Below, piece by piece: positions 1 to 9,127 of a DNA stretch of 64,000 nt. Each line of letters opens with the position of its first letter. Position 1 is the first letter of the stretch. The stretch is from assembly GCA_945893365.1 (NCBI GenBank), contig CAMDED010000003.1, positions 62,001 through 126,000 on the forward strand, given 5' to 3'. Source of the stretch: Candidatus Sulfopaludibacter sp. SbA3 (GTDB taxonomy: Bacteria > Acidobacteriota > Terriglobia > Bryobacterales > Bryobacteraceae). Made by a program: the position numbers and the translations under genes. A model generated the notes under the pieces. The model made no database searches, had not been told where the DNA came from, and saw only the letters and a program-made list of their open reading frames with translations.

Positions 1-2
1 CC

Positions 3-347
3 AGCCACAATCTGAAGTATTGGCGCTTCGCATCCTACGTGGGCTTCGGCGCGGACGCACACTCCTTCGACGGCGTCATGCGCTGGCAGAATCCCGAGTC
101 CGTGGAGCAGTACTTGCGCTCTCCGCGCGAGAGCGGCACGCCCGTAAACGCCGCGGAAGAGAAGTTCTACGTCGGCCTCAGGCTTAGCGAAGGCGTCGAT
201 CTTCGCGATGGCGACTGGGCAAAATTCGAAGCCCCTATCCGCCGCTTCACCGAAGAGGGATTACTTGAGCTCGACGGCGCAAAGCTGCGGCTCACCGCGC
301 GCGGCGTCTTATTATCCAACGAAGTATTTCAGGAGTTCCTGCTTTGA
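3..347 (+). CDS. hemW: HemW-like radical SAM protein, C-terminal part
   Basis: Only the last ~114 codons are in the window; the frame is open from base 3, so the gene begins upstream. The translation opens with HNLKYWR and then GFGADAHSF, the conserved block of HemW/oxygen-independent coproporphyrinogen oxidase-like proteins (family knowledge: HemW is a haem chaperone; the radical SAM CxxxCxxC would lie upstream, out of view). The C-terminus has the usual winged-helix-like end with '[16 protein letters not shown]'. The stop overlaps the TTG start of the threonine aldolase gene in a TTGA, so the two are probably translationally coupled. Confidence 0.85.
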   Translation, partial: SHNLKYWRFASYVGFGADAHSFDGVMRWQNPESVEQYLRSPRESGTPVNAAEEKFYVGLRLSEGVDLRDGDWAKFEAPIRRFTEEGLLELDGAKLRLTARGVLLSNEVFQEFLL

Positions 348-1396
348 TCGATTTACGCAGCGACACCGTTACCAAGCCCACACCGGCCATGAGGCGCGCG
401 ATGGCCGAAGCGGAGGTCGGCGACGATGTTTACCGTGAAGACCCCACCGTCAACCGCCTGGAGGATCGCGCCGCCGCGATTCTTGGCAAAGAGGCCGCTC
501 TTTTCCTGCCCACGGGAACCATGGGCAACACCATCGGCGTTAAGCTCCACACCGAACACGGGCAGGAGGTGATCTGCGAATCGCGCGGCCACCTGCTCAA
601 CTACGAACTTTCCATGGTCGCCTGGTTTTCGGGCTGCGTCCTCAGGACCATTTACGCCGAAGACGGAATCCTCCGGTGGGACCGGATTCGCCGCGAGTAC
701 CGGGCTCTGGGACCGCATTGGGCACCCACCGGGCTCATCGAGATCGAGAATACGCACAACATGGCGGGCGGAACGGTGTACCCGCTCGACGTCATTTCCG
801 AGGTCTGCGACGGCGCTCATTCGCTCGGACTCGCGGTTCACATGGATGGAGCGCGCCTCTTCAATGCCGCCGCGTATTTGGGCGTTCCCGTGAGCGATGT
901 GGTGGCGAAAGCCGACACCGTGACTTTCTGCCTGTCGAAAGCGCTCGGCGCACCGGCCGGTTCCCTCATCGCGGGTTCCGCGCGGCATATGGACCGCGCG
1001 CGTCTCTACCGCAAGCGCCTGGGAGGAGGGATGCGGCAGGCGGGCGTGCTTGCCGCCGCCGGCCTGATTGCGCTTGAGCGGCATCCGCCGCTCCTCGCCG
1101 CCGATCATGAAAACGCACGATTCCTCGCCTCGGGCCTGGCGAAGATTCACGGGATTTCAATCGACGCGTCTAAAGTTCAGACGAACATCGTGATCTTCAG
1201 CGTGGAGGGGACGGGCTTTACGGCGCCCGATTTCAGCGCGCGTCTTAAGGAGCGCGGCGTGCTCATGAACAGCATCGACGACCGCCGGTTACGCCTCGTG
1301 ACGCATTACGATGTCAATCGCGAAAGCTGTGAACGCGCGCTTGAAATGGTCCGCGAAACGGCGCATCGGGCCGCCACCCGCGGCGACTGCGGCTGA
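344..1396 (+). CDS. ltaE: Low-specificity L-threonine aldolase
   Basis: A 350-residue PLP enzyme expected to cleave L-threonine/allo-threonine to glycine and acetaldehyde in the cytoplasm. The N-terminus [13 protein letters not shown] is typical of the family, [11 protein letters not shown] carries the PLP-pyridine-binding aspartate (D168), and [12 protein letters not shown] carries the Schiff-base lysine (K199). Length is normal for the family. The start is TTG, overlapping the hemW stop, with AGGAG at 331-335 as ribosome binding site. There is no ATG alternative nearby in frame, so TTG is the best choice. Confidence 0.93.
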   Translation: MIDLRSDTVTKPTPAMRRAMAEAEVGDDVYREDPTVNRLEDRAAAILGKEAALFLPTGTMGNTIGVKLHTEHGQEVICESRGHLLNYELSMVAWFSGCVLRTIYAEDGILRWDRIRREYRALGPHWAPTGLIEIENTHNMAGGTVYPLDVISEVCDGAHSLGLAVHMDGARLFNAAAYLGVPVSDVVAKADTVTFCLSKALGAPAGSLIAGSARHMDRARLYRKRLGGGMRQAGVLAAAGLIALERHPPLLAADHENARFLASGLAKIHGISIDASKVQTNIVIFSVEGTGFTAPDFSARLKERGVLMNSIDDRRLRLVTHYDVNRESCERALEMVRETAHRAATRGDCG

Positions 1397-1495
1397 AAGG
1401 TCGATCTTCCGTCGGCCGGCTGGAAGATCGCGCGCCTGTTCTCTCGGCTGGAAGCGCGGGTGTTTCGTCCCGCTGTTGCCAGCGGAGCGGCGCAC

Positions 1496-1669
1496 TTACC
1501 TCGAAGAATCGCGACCACGCGTCTTCGCGACGCCGGAAAGAATCCCGAGCCCTGCCAACACCAATATCCCTACACCGATCCACCGAGGCGGAACGTTCAT
1601 CATATTGGCGCCAATGGCTAGGCCGACGATCAGCACCACGAACCCAACTAAATACAGTCCGAACGACAT
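1496..1669 (-). CDS. Small two-helix membrane protein, 57 aa
   Basis: A short gene reading MSFGLYLVGFVVLIVGLAIG at its N-terminus. It has two hydrophobic segments (about residues 4-22 and 31-46) separated by a short polar loop with NVPPRW, and ends in a basic tail. A strong purine-rich ribosome binding site (a run of G followed by GTGAA at ~1671-1680) sits just upstream of the ATG. It lies between two genes on the other strand and looks like an independently expressed small membrane protein. I know of similar short proteins in acidobacterial genomes but cannot name a function. Confidence 0.6.
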   Translation of the reverse strand: MSFGLYLVGFVVLIVGLAIGANMMNVPPRWIGVGILVLAGLGILSGVAKTRGRDSSR

Positions 1670-1782
1670 TTCACCCCCCCTTCATACCTAGCAATCGGGT
1701 GGCCAAATTCAAAACGGGCAGGACGCCGGCGTGGGCGCCACGCACGGTCCATAGCTGGGAGCAGTTGATAAGATGTTGGAGG

Positions 1783-2982
1783 ATGAGAGTGTTCCTTCTG
1801 CTCGCGGCGCCTTCCCTGTTTGCCGGTCTCGAGGACTGGCCTCAATTCCGCGGACCTGGCGGCCAGGGCCACTCCAGGGAGACTGGACTTCCGGTCGAGT
1901 GGAGCGAAACCGGCAATGTCCGATGGAAGGTCGCTCTCCCCGGTCTTGGCTGGTCGTCGCCATCGATCCGGGGCGGAACCATCTGGCTCACAACGGCAAC
2001 TGAAGAGGGCCGTTCGCTCCGATTACTTGGCGTCGATCGGACGTCCGGCGTCATCCGGACGAACGTCGAGGTGTTCCGCCTGGAGGGTCCGATTCCGGTC
2101 CAGGAAAAAAATAGCCGCGCATCGCCGACGCCCGTGGTTGAAGGCGACCGCGTCTACGTCCACTTCGGCTCCTACGGGACCGCATGCGTCCGCGCCAGTG
2201 GGGAGATCCTCTGGCGCACGCGGCTTGAATACTATCATCGCCACGGCCCCGGTGGCTCGCCGGCCCTCTACAAAGACCTCCTCATCGTCAGCTGCGACGG
2301 CTATGACATTCAATACGTCGTCGCGCTGGATAAACGGACAGGCGGAGTCCGCTGGAAGAAGGCGCGCGCCGGCTACCAGGCGTACACGACGCCCCTGCTG
2401 ATAACCGTGAACGGCCAGGATCAGATGATCAGCCCGGGAGCGTGGCGCGCGGTTGCCTACGATCCCTCCACGGGTGCGGAGATTTGGAGCGTTCGCTACG
2501 GAAAAGGCTATTCCAACGTCCCGCGCGCGGTTTTCGGCCAAGGCCTGGTCTATATTTGTACCGGATTCGATCAGGCCGATCTCATCGCGGTCCGTCCGTC
2601 GGGGAGCGGCGACGTGACCGATACGCATATCGTGTGGCGCGCTAAGCGCGGAATTCCCCTGACCCCTTCTCCGATTCTTGTGGGCGACGGCGTTTACATG
2701 GTGAGCGACAACGGGGTGGCTAGCAGCCTCGACGCGAAGACCGGCCAAGAGCTCTGGCGCCGGCGATTGGGCGGAAACTACTCGGCTTCACCGATCTACG
2801 GCGATGGCCGAATCTACTTCCTTAGCGAAGAATGCGAAACCACCATCGTCGCGCCTGGAAAGGAGTACAAACCCCTCTCCGTTAGTCGACTCGACGGCCG
2901 CTGTCTTGCCTCGCCCGCCGCTTCGGTGGGAGCGATCTTCCTCCGTTCAGACACACATCTCTACCGGCTGGAGAACCGCTGA
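1783..2982 (+). CDS. Secreted PQQ-like beta-propeller repeat protein
   Basis: About 399 residues: a short hydrophobic leader (VFLLLAAPSLFAG), then DWPQFRGP, the usual opening of PQQ-like propeller proteins of Planctomycetes and Acidobacteria. Several blades follow with the 'ALDxxTGxxxW' tryptophan-docking pattern (ALDKRTGGVRWKK, YDPSTGAEIWS, SLDAKTGQELWRR). Such proteins are exported and usually act as scaffolds or as subunits without bound PQQ; no dehydrogenase active site is evident. Start choice: the frame is open further upstream, but the signal peptide fixes the N-terminus here. GGAGG at 1778-1782 is too close to the ATG at 1783 and better spaced for the in-frame GTG at 1789, which may be the true start. 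Confidence 0.8.
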   Translation: MRVFLLLAAPSLFAGLEDWPQFRGPGGQGHSRETGLPVEWSETGNVRWKVALPGLGWSSPSIRGGTIWLTTATEEGRSLRLLGVDRTSGVIRTNVEVFRLEGPIPVQEKNSRASPTPVVEGDRVYVHFGSYGTACVRASGEILWRTRLEYYHRHGPGGSPALYKDLLIVSCDGYDIQYVVALDKRTGGVRWKKARAGYQAYTTPLLITVNGQDQMISPGAWRAVAYDPSTGAEIWSVRYGKGYSNVPRAVFGQGLVYICTGFDQADLIAVRPSGSGDVTDTHIVWRAKRGIPLTPSPILVGDGVYMVSDNGVASSLDAKTGQELWRRRLGGNYSASPIYGDGRIYFLSEECETTIVAPGKEYKPLSVSRLDGRCLASPAASVGAIFLRSDTHLYRLENR

Positions 2983-3045
2983 TCCCGGCCGCTAAGGGCT
3001 CGCCACGAAATAACTGTTCCAAATTTTCCGATGGACCTGTTGTAG

Positions 3046-3145
3046 CGGTGGGGCAGGCCATCGTCGTTTGTGGCCTGCCATTTTCGCTGTAGAAGGCAGG
3101 CGGTAAAAGACGATCACCCGCCCCACTGACGGCCAATTGCAAACG
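3046..3145. repeat. REP-like palindromic element, copy 1
   Basis: The left arm GGTGGGGCAGGCCATCGTC (from 3047) and the right arm GACGATCACCCGCCCCAC (ending 3126) are near-perfect inverted repeats with about two mismatches. They enclose a second inverted pair GGCCTGCC / GGCAGGC. The trailing GGCCAATTGCAAAC is also shared with the copy at 37.88 kb. It lies between the convergent ends of the PQQ gene and the Oar-like receptor, so it could also act as a bidirectional terminator. The GTGGGGCAGGC signature recalls elements mobilised by RAYT (REP-associated) transposases; none is in this window. Confidence 0.7.
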
Positions 3146-3258
3146 TTATTTCATTCCAAGCCCTAAGTTCGGCGCGATAGCCCAACCTATGACCGCGAAA
3201 AGCCGCAGCTGGTTTCAAACCGCGGTTCGAGCGGCAGCTAAAAACCCGGTTGCAATCG

Positions 3259-6200
3259 TCAGAACTCCAGCTTGAGGCCCAGTTGGAGATTGCGTCCGTC
3301 GACCGCGGATGTGACCGTGCCGAAGTTGCGGTCCGACGCTGTCATATTCGGATTATTGAATTGTGCGTGATTCCAAATATTGAACGCCTCGGCCCGGAAG
3401 TTGATTTTAACGCGCTCGCCCGATATGGGGAAGGTCTTCATGACGGCTACGTTCCAGTTGTTGCGGCCTGGCCCCTTTACAATGCGGGGCGCGCTGTTTC
3501 CGAAGCGGTTCGAAGGAGGCGCGACAAAGGCCCCGCCGGGACCGGGATCGAACCAGAAGTTCCCGGTGCTTGGAAGGCCATTTCCCCCGGTAAGAGTGCG
3601 CACTTCCCGCAACTCCAGATACTTGAGGTCGGCGATCCGGTCCGGGCGGCGGACGCCGGTGGGCGTCTGGATTAAGGGCGTCAGATATTGACCCGTCTGG
3701 AATTGATTGATCCCCGACAGTGTCCAGCCTCCCAGCAGCTTCTTGTACAGGGGTCCGGTTCCAGCGCGCCAGAGCGGCAGATCCCAGATGTAGCTGATGG
3801 CGGCAATCTGGCGGCGATCGAAGAGCGAATGAGAACGTTCGTTTCGATAGTTGGTTGGATCCTCCACGCCCTCGGCGAGTTGCGAAGCATCGTCGAGCGC
3901 CTTGGAATAGGTGTAGGCGGCGCTGAAACTGAGGCCGCCCGAAAAACGCCGGGACCATCCCGCCTGGAGTCCGTGATAGTTGGATGAGGCCGAGCTTTCG
4001 TACATCAGAATGGAGGCATAGCCCGGATAGGGCCGAAGGGCATTGAGACTTACTCCAGTGTTAGCAATCTGGATGGCTGGATGGACGGTATTGACGTCGA
4101 CGCGGCGGAGCAGGTGTCTGCCCTGCGAGGTAACGTAATTGACGTCCAGGATCGCCGACAATGGCGTCCGGATCTGCACCCCGAGATTGCCTTTGTAAGT
4201 AATGGGCGCCTGAAGGTTCCGGCGGGTGCCGAGAACCGTGACCGGGAACCGCGCGCCTGCGCTTCCACGCGCGGGGTCGTCGAAAGGTCCGTCGATCACT
4301 TCAACCACGTTTCCGAAGGGCGGGTTAGAGCCGTGTTCCCGGAAGAATCCGGTAGGCTGCATGTCGGTAAACACGCCCGCGCCGCCGCGCACCGCGATAC
4401 GGCCGTCGCGGAAAGGATCCCAGGCGAAGCCGAGCCGGGGAACCAGGACCGTATAGTTTCCATATATGGTTCGCGGTACGCCTCGAAACAACGCCTGCAC
4501 TTCCGGCGTGTTCGCGGCGGGGAGGCGGCGTTCGAAGCCCTGCAGAAAGCCGTCGCCCGGGATCACAATGCCGTTGTAGCGGGTACCTACGCCGGCGCGG
4601 AGGCTGCCCGCCCCCGTTCCGGAAGGAATCACCTGCTCGGATTGGTCGAACCGGAAGAACCCGGGATCGAACGTGGAGATGTTGTTGGCCGCGGCGTGGT
4701 TGGGAATGGCGTGCGTGGCCCGCAAGCCGAGATCGAGGCTGAGATTCGGCCGTAGCTTCCAATTATCCGTGACGTACCACTCATATTGACTCACCCGCAC
4801 GCCGGCGATCGACGTCGCCTCCGCCTCTCGCCAGGAGCGGAAGTTACCGAGCAGCAGATCTCCGAGCGCGTTGCCGGTCGTATTTATGTTGCCCTGCGGA
4901 GAGAAGTCCACTTGCGCCATCAGGAAACGGGACGTTTCAAGAACGGCTTCATTCTTGCGGTTGCGAAAGAACAGGAGCCCGGCTTTGAAGTTGTGCCGCC
5001 CGCGGCTGTAACTGAAGTCGTCCATTACGCTAAAGTCGGCCGTGGGAGCCTGCCACGCACCGGCCGCGCCGGAGATAGTGGAGAAGCCTTGAAGGGTGAT
5101 GGTTGGAATTCCCAGTTCCTGGATATCGTTGCCGAACAGCTCCTTCGGCGCGAGACCGTACTTTTGCGCCCTGTCGAAGTCTCCGAGCGGCGGCCAACGG
5201 AGGTCCGTGTGGTTTACCTGGCCCATGACCTTGTTCACCATGGTCGGGCTGATGATGCTGGTATGGGAAATCCGATGCGACGTGTTCAGATTGCGGCGGA
5301 CGAATCCTTTGGTGGGGTATGGCCCGAACACGAATGGATTCGGACCGTAGCCGGGGCCGTACATCCAGGTGTACGTGAGCCGATGGCGTTCGTTGATTTC
5401 ATAGTCGACCTTGACGAAATCCTCGCGCCGGTTATCCGGAACCGGCAATTGGAAAATAGTGTTGTTGGCGTTTGGCTGATCGACGTAGGAGACCGCCTGT
5501 CCGATCATGGTCTCCCAGATCCGGCCGATGGCGCGGGCGTTCTGGGTGATGTACTGTTGGGGGATGATGTTTAGCCCCTGCGGATTGGAGGGCGTTGCAC
5601 GGGAAGGATCGCTGATCGGCTGCCCGCGAAGAGCGGCGACGGGGAAGTTGGCAGGGTAAGAGAGTTGGGTGGCGCTGTTGAGGATTCCGGACCGCTCCGC
5701 CGTAGTGGGAGTGGTGGCAAACGTAATCGTGTCGCGTACCCTTCGCCGGTACTCCTGGCCGACAAAGAAGAAGAGCCGGTTGCGGTCGCGATTGAAGAGC
5801 CTCGGTATGTAGACCGGTCCGCCCACGGTCCAGCCGAAATTGTTGAAGCGAAGCTTCTGCACGCCCGGCACGAAGAAGCTACGGGCGTCCAGGACGTTGT
5901 TCCGGAAGAACTCGTAGGCGGTTCCATGAAAATCCCTGGTGCCGCTGCGAGTGGCGAAATTGATGTTGACGCCCGAATGCCGCCCATACTCGGCGGAATA
6001 CCCTGAGGTCACAATGGACACTTCCTGGACAAAGTCCGGACTGACGAGATTACTCTGGCCGACCACCGCGCCGCTGTCCTGGTTATAGCCGCCATCGATC
6101 GAAGCCGTATTAAAGACCGTTCTCGAACCGTTAACCGAAAAGTTGCCCAAACTGCCCGTAATGTCGAAAGCATTCAAATCGCCGGTCACCGCCACGCCGG

Positions 6201-6678
6201 GAACGAGCGCCAGCATGTGGGTGAGCACGCGGCCGTTCAAAGCCAAATTTTGCGCCTGCTTCTGCTCAATGACGTGACGGATTTTTCCGTCTTCGGTATT
6301 CAGCGACTGGACGGCTGCCGATACGGTAACGCTCTCGGTCACGACGCCCACTTCCATATTGAGAGTCACGTTCACGCGTTGACCGGCGCCGACGGCAAAC
6401 GGCTTGCTGCGGGAGGATTTGAACCCGTTCGCGGTGGCGTTGACCTCATAAGTGCCGGGCGGCAGGAGGGTGACGTTGAACGCGCCGGATTCGGACGTCG
6501 CGGCGCGCCGCTCGGTTCCCGTCTCGATATTCGTGACGACGACGCTTACGTGCGGGATCACGGAATCCGAGGAATCGAGAATGCGGCCTGTAACTTCGCC
6601 GGTTGTGGTTTGCGCGGTGAGTTGCATCGTCGCGCAGAATAAAACGAGGAGAGGCAAGGAAGTCCGAGAAGTGTTCAT
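3259..6678 (-). CDS. Oar-like TonB-dependent outer-membrane receptor
   Basis: A 1139-residue outer-membrane protein. It has a signal peptide (MNTSRTSLPLLVLFCATMQL, cleavage near AQT), an N-terminal carboxypeptidase-regulatory-like beta-sandwich at about residues 24-105 (GEVTGRILDSSDSVIPHV...PPGTYEV), a plug region around 115-225 and a very long beta-barrel ending in LGLKLEF with a terminal aromatic residue. This is the Oar/Cna-B-plug architecture greatly expanded in Acidobacteria; substrates are probably large oligosaccharides or peptides, not siderophores, but nothing here fixes the ligand. The start at 6678 is chosen over an upstream in-frame ATG because AAGGAGAAA stands about 7 bases before it and the signal peptide begins there. 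Confidence 0.9.
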   Translation of the reverse strand: MNTSRTSLPLLVLFCATMQLTAQTTTGEVTGRILDSSDSVIPHVSVVVTNIETGTERRAATSESGAFNVTLLPPGTYEVNATANGFKSSRSKPFAVGAGQRVNVTLNMEVGVVTESVTVSAAVQSLNTEDGKIRHVIEQKQAQNLALNGRVLTHMLALVPGVAVTGDLNAFDITGSLGNFSVNGSRTVFNTASIDGGYNQDSGAVVGQSNLVSPDFVQEVSIVTSGYSAEYGRHSGVNINFATRSGTRDFHGTAYEFFRNNVLDARSFFVPGVQKLRFNNFGWTVGGPVYIPRLFNRDRNRLFFFVGQEYRRRVRDTITFATTPTTAERSGILNSATQLSYPANFPVAALRGQPISDPSRATPSNPQGLNIIPQQYITQNARAIGRIWETMIGQAVSYVDQPNANNTIFQLPVPDNRREDFVKVDYEINERHRLTYTWMYGPGYGPNPFVFGPYPTKGFVRRNLNTSHRISHTSIISPTMVNKVMGQVNHTDLRWPPLGDFDRAQKYGLAPKELFGNDIQELGIPTITLQGFSTISGAAGAWQAPTADFSVMDDFSYSRGRHNFKAGLLFFRNRKNEAVLETSRFLMAQVDFSPQGNINTTGNALGDLLLGNFRSWREAEATSIAGVRVSQYEWYVTDNWKLRPNLSLDLGLRATHAIPNHAAANNISTFDPGFFRFDQSEQVIPSGTGAGSLRAGVGTRYNGIVIPGDGFLQGFERRLPAANTPEVQALFRGVPRTIYGNYTVLVPRLGFAWDPFRDGRIAVRGGAGVFTDMQPTGFFREHGSNPPFGNVVEVIDGPFDDPARGSAGARFPVTVLGTRRNLQAPITYKGNLGVQIRTPLSAILDVNYVTSQGRHLLRRVDVNTVHPAIQIANTGVSLNALRPYPGYASILMYESSASSNYHGLQAGWSRRFSGGLSFSAAYTYSKALDDASQLAEGVEDPTNYRNERSHSLFDRRQIAAISYIWDLPLWRAGTGPLYKKLLGGWTLSGINQFQTGQYLTPLIQTPTGVRRPDRIADLKYLELREVRTLTGGNGLPSTGNFWFDPGPGGAFVAPPSNRFGNSAPRIVKGPGRNNWNVAVMKTFPISGERVKINFRAEAFNIWNHAQFNNPNMTASDRNFGTVTSAVDGRNLQLGLKLEF

Positions 6679-6888
6679 AGTTTCTCCTTTCTGTCGTCGC
6701 ATCAAGTGTAGATAAGCTTGTTGACGCCATGATGAAAGGTGCGTAACAGTTTAAGCACCCCGAATCGATTTTTCCCAGACGAATCATATCATGGGGGATC
6801 GGCCGCTGAAAGGTGGATGGGTGCGCTCTGTCGAGCACACTCTCGCCCGGTATATGGAGAGCCGCCACGACGGTTATCATAGTGCCCA

Positions 6889-7494
6889 GTGCCTTCGAAA
6901 CTGGAAATCGAAATCAAGCTTCCGCTGCCTGGCGCCGCGCACGGACGCGCTCTTCTTCGCAAAGCCGGGTTCTCCCTCACACACAAACGCGAGTTCGAAT
7001 CGAACGTCGTCCTCGATACCCCGGATCGGAGCCTCCGCAACGGCGGTTGCCTGCTGCGCGTGCGCGAGCACGGAGCGCGGCGCATCGTCACCTTCAAACA
7101 GCCTTCCATTCCCGGGAAACATCGCTCGCGGCCGGAAACGGAGTTCGAGGTCTCGGACATCGACGCCGCGGCCGCTGTCTTCGAGAGTCTCGGGTTCACG
7201 CCCGCCTTCCGTTACGAGAAGTTCCGCTCTGAATATCAAAGACTCGGCGAGCGGGGCGTCGCCATGCTCGACCACACGCCCATCGGCGATTTCCTTGAAC
7301 TTGAGGGTAGCCCGCGCTGGATCGACCGCATCGCCAAAGCAATCGGCTTCCGCGAATGCGATTACATCACGGTCAGTTATGGCCAGCTCTACTTCGCGCA
7401 TTGTCTCGAGCGCGGCGTCGAACCGGGCCACATGGTTTTCGAACGGCATAGTGTTCGAGCCGCCGCTCCGCGATCGCGGCGCGGACTGAGATAG
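6889..7494 (+). CDS. CYTH-domain protein (CyaB/ThTPase-like)
   Basis: A 201-residue single-domain protein beginning KLEIEIKLPL, the ExExK signature of the CYTH superfamily, followed by LRVRE and a conserved FKQP (triphosphate-binding basic residues) and later FLELEG. CYTH enzymes bind triphosphorylated substrates through acidic and basic residues in a beta-tunnel; members include class IV adenylate cyclase, thiamine triphosphatase and inorganic triphosphatase. The sequence alone does not separate these. The GTG start at 6889 is forced by the conserved N-terminus. The C-terminal ~15 residues are Arg-rich and probably unstructured. Confidence 0.82.
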   Translation: MPSKLEIEIKLPLPGAAHGRALLRKAGFSLTHKREFESNVVLDTPDRSLRNGGCLLRVREHGARRIVTFKQPSIPGKHRSRPETEFEVSDIDAAAAVFESLGFTPAFRYEKFRSEYQRLGERGVAMLDHTPIGDFLELEGSPRWIDRIAKAIGFRECDYITVSYGQLYFAHCLERGVEPGHMVFERHSVRAAAPRSRRGLR

Positions 7495-7610
7495 ACTCTT
7501 CAAACGGAGCGCACGCAATGCCCCCACGTTCCATTCTCGAAAGCGTTCGCCGCCGCGGCCCGGATTCAGGCGGCGTGCAATGGCGGAGCGCCAGGGAATC
7601 GATAACGGCA

Positions 7611-8255
7611 ATGCCCATGCTCTCCATACGCGTCATCTCGGATGTCATCTGCCCCTGGTGCTTCATTGGAAAGCGGCGTCTCGAACGAGCGCTCGGGATG
7701 CTGCCCGACGGGATCGAGACCGAAATTTGCTGGACGCCGTTCCAACTCAATCCCGGCATGCCGCCGGAGGGCATCGCCCGCAAGCAATACCGCACGGCGA
7801 AATTCGGAAGTTGGGAGCGGTCGCGGCAACTCGACCTGCAAGTGGCGCTCGCGGGTTCGGGGGAGGGGATCGAGTTCGCTTTCGCTCGCATGGAGCGCAC
7901 CCCGAATACGTTTCAAGCTCACCGGCTGATCCGGCTCGCAAGGCTCGAAGGCGTCGAGCACGCCGTGGTGGAGGGCCTGTTTCAACGTTATTTTATCGAG
8001 GCGGAGAACGTGGGCGATCCGGAGGTTCTTACCTCTGTCGCGAACGCCGCCGGGATCGAAGCCGCGCGCGCCCGGCGCTTCCTTGACAGCGAAGACGGGG
8101 CAGCGGAGGTACGAGCGGAAGAGGAGGAAGCCCGCCGTCTGGGTGTGAGCGGCGTTCCGTTTTTCGTCGTCGGGGATCGTTACCGGATCGAGGGAGCGCA
8201 ACCCGCCGAAGTCCTCGTCGAGACGCTACTTCGCGCCAGCCAGAATTTTCCGTAG
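7611..8255 (+). CDS. FrnE-type DsbA-family oxidoreductase
   Basis: About 214 residues with a thioredoxin-fold N-terminus (LSIRVISDVICPWC) containing the CPWC active-site pair, a helical insertion, and the cis-proline region GVSGVPFFVVGDRYRIEGAQ near the C-terminus. This is the FrnE/2-hydroxychromene-2-carboxylate isomerase-like branch of DsbA proteins; no signal peptide, so cytoplasmic. FrnE proteins act as dithiol oxidoreductases in oxidative stress. Two ATGs at 7611 and 7617 compete. The frame is open from 7518 but the extra N-terminal residues are not family-like. The 3' end overlaps the convergent amidohydrolase gene by 30 bp. Confidence 0.85.
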   Translation: MPMLSIRVISDVICPWCFIGKRRLERALGMLPDGIETEICWTPFQLNPGMPPEGIARKQYRTAKFGSWERSRQLDLQVALAGSGEGIEFAFARMERTPNTFQAHRLIRLARLEGVEHAVVEGLFQRYFIEAENVGDPEVLTSVANAAGIEAARARRFLDSEDGAAEVRAEEEEARRLGVSGVPFFVVGDRYRIEGAQPAEVLVETLLRASQNFP

Positions 8256-9116
8256 CGTTCCACCGAAGATGTTGGCCTGCGCGGCGGGCGATACGCCGCA
8301 CACGTCGAGCATTTTGCCATAGCGCTCAAGCTCGCGGTCGAATTCCTCGAGTTCGCCGCCGAAAACGTCCGATCCGAAGATCAGCTTCTCAAACGCGCTG
8401 GGGCCGCCCTTCGGCGTGTGTGGGCTCGCAATGCCGGACCACCAGAAGACGGACTTGAAGAAAGCGTAGTCCTCCTGCTTCTTGATGAGCGTGGAGCCCG
8501 AGACGTCGAAGTAGAGGTTGGGATTCCAGCGGGCAACCTCGGCCGCCCAGGCATAATCGGGATTGCCGAGATGCGCGCCGATGAGCGTGAGCTTCGGGTA
8601 GCGCCGCGCGATGTTGTCGAGCGTTGTGGGACGCATGCGGTCCACGCTGATATCGGCGGGGACGTCCGGGTTCGTGCGGTTCACAATGCCCGTGTGAAAC
8701 AGAACGATCATTCGGTGCTTTTCGGCGGCGGCGAAAAGCGGCGCGTAGGTCTTATCGTCGAAGCTCTTGAGCGGCCCCGAGAGTTCGCCGAGACCGCGAA
8801 AACCGGCGGCGTGGAACCGCTCCACCTGCGCGAGCGCGTTCGGGTCGTCGAGTTTGATGCTTCCAAACCCGATGAGCCGGTTCGGATGCTTCCCGATCGC
8901 GGCCTGAACCGATTCCAGATCTTTCGGAAGCGTAAGCAGGAATGCCGTGCCGTCGACGGCGTCAAGCCGGGCGATCATCTTATCGAGGAAAGCCGCGTCG
9001 CCGTTATGGTGAACGTGCGCGTCCACTAGGCCGCGCCATGCTTGAGCTGGAAGCCGTGCCTCAAACGTGGCGGAAAGAAGCAGTGTCAGAAGTACCGGAC
9101 GAAAATACGCGCTCAT
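8226..9116 (-). CDS. Exported amidohydrolase (amidohydrolase_2 family)
   Basis: A 296-residue metal-dependent TIM-barrel hydrolase/decarboxylase-like protein. It has a hydrophobic signal segment (about residues 7-25), the DAHVHHNGD metal motif at the first strand, LFHTG and IGAHLGNPDYAW for the later histidines, and FGSDVFGG supplying the C-terminal aspartate. The HxH and downstream His/Asp residues are intact, so it should be catalytic; the substrate is unknown. It sits 11 bp beyond the end of the serine hydrolase gene on the same strand, so the two may be co-transcribed. Confidence 0.82.
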   Translation of the reverse strand: MSAYFRPVLLTLLLSATFEARLPAQAWRGLVDAHVHHNGDAAFLDKMIARLDAVDGTAFLLTLPKDLESVQAAIGKHPNRLIGFGSIKLDDPNALAQVERFHAAGFRGLGELSGPLKSFDDKTYAPLFAAAEKHRMIVLFHTGIVNRTNPDVPADISVDRMRPTTLDNIARRYPKLTLIGAHLGNPDYAWAAEVARWNPNLYFDVSGSTLIKKQEDYAFFKSVFWWSGIASPHTPKGGPSAFEKLIFGSDVFGGELEEFDRELERYGKMLDVCGVSPAAQANIFGGTLRKILAGAK

Positions 9117-9127
9117 ACCTTGAAATC

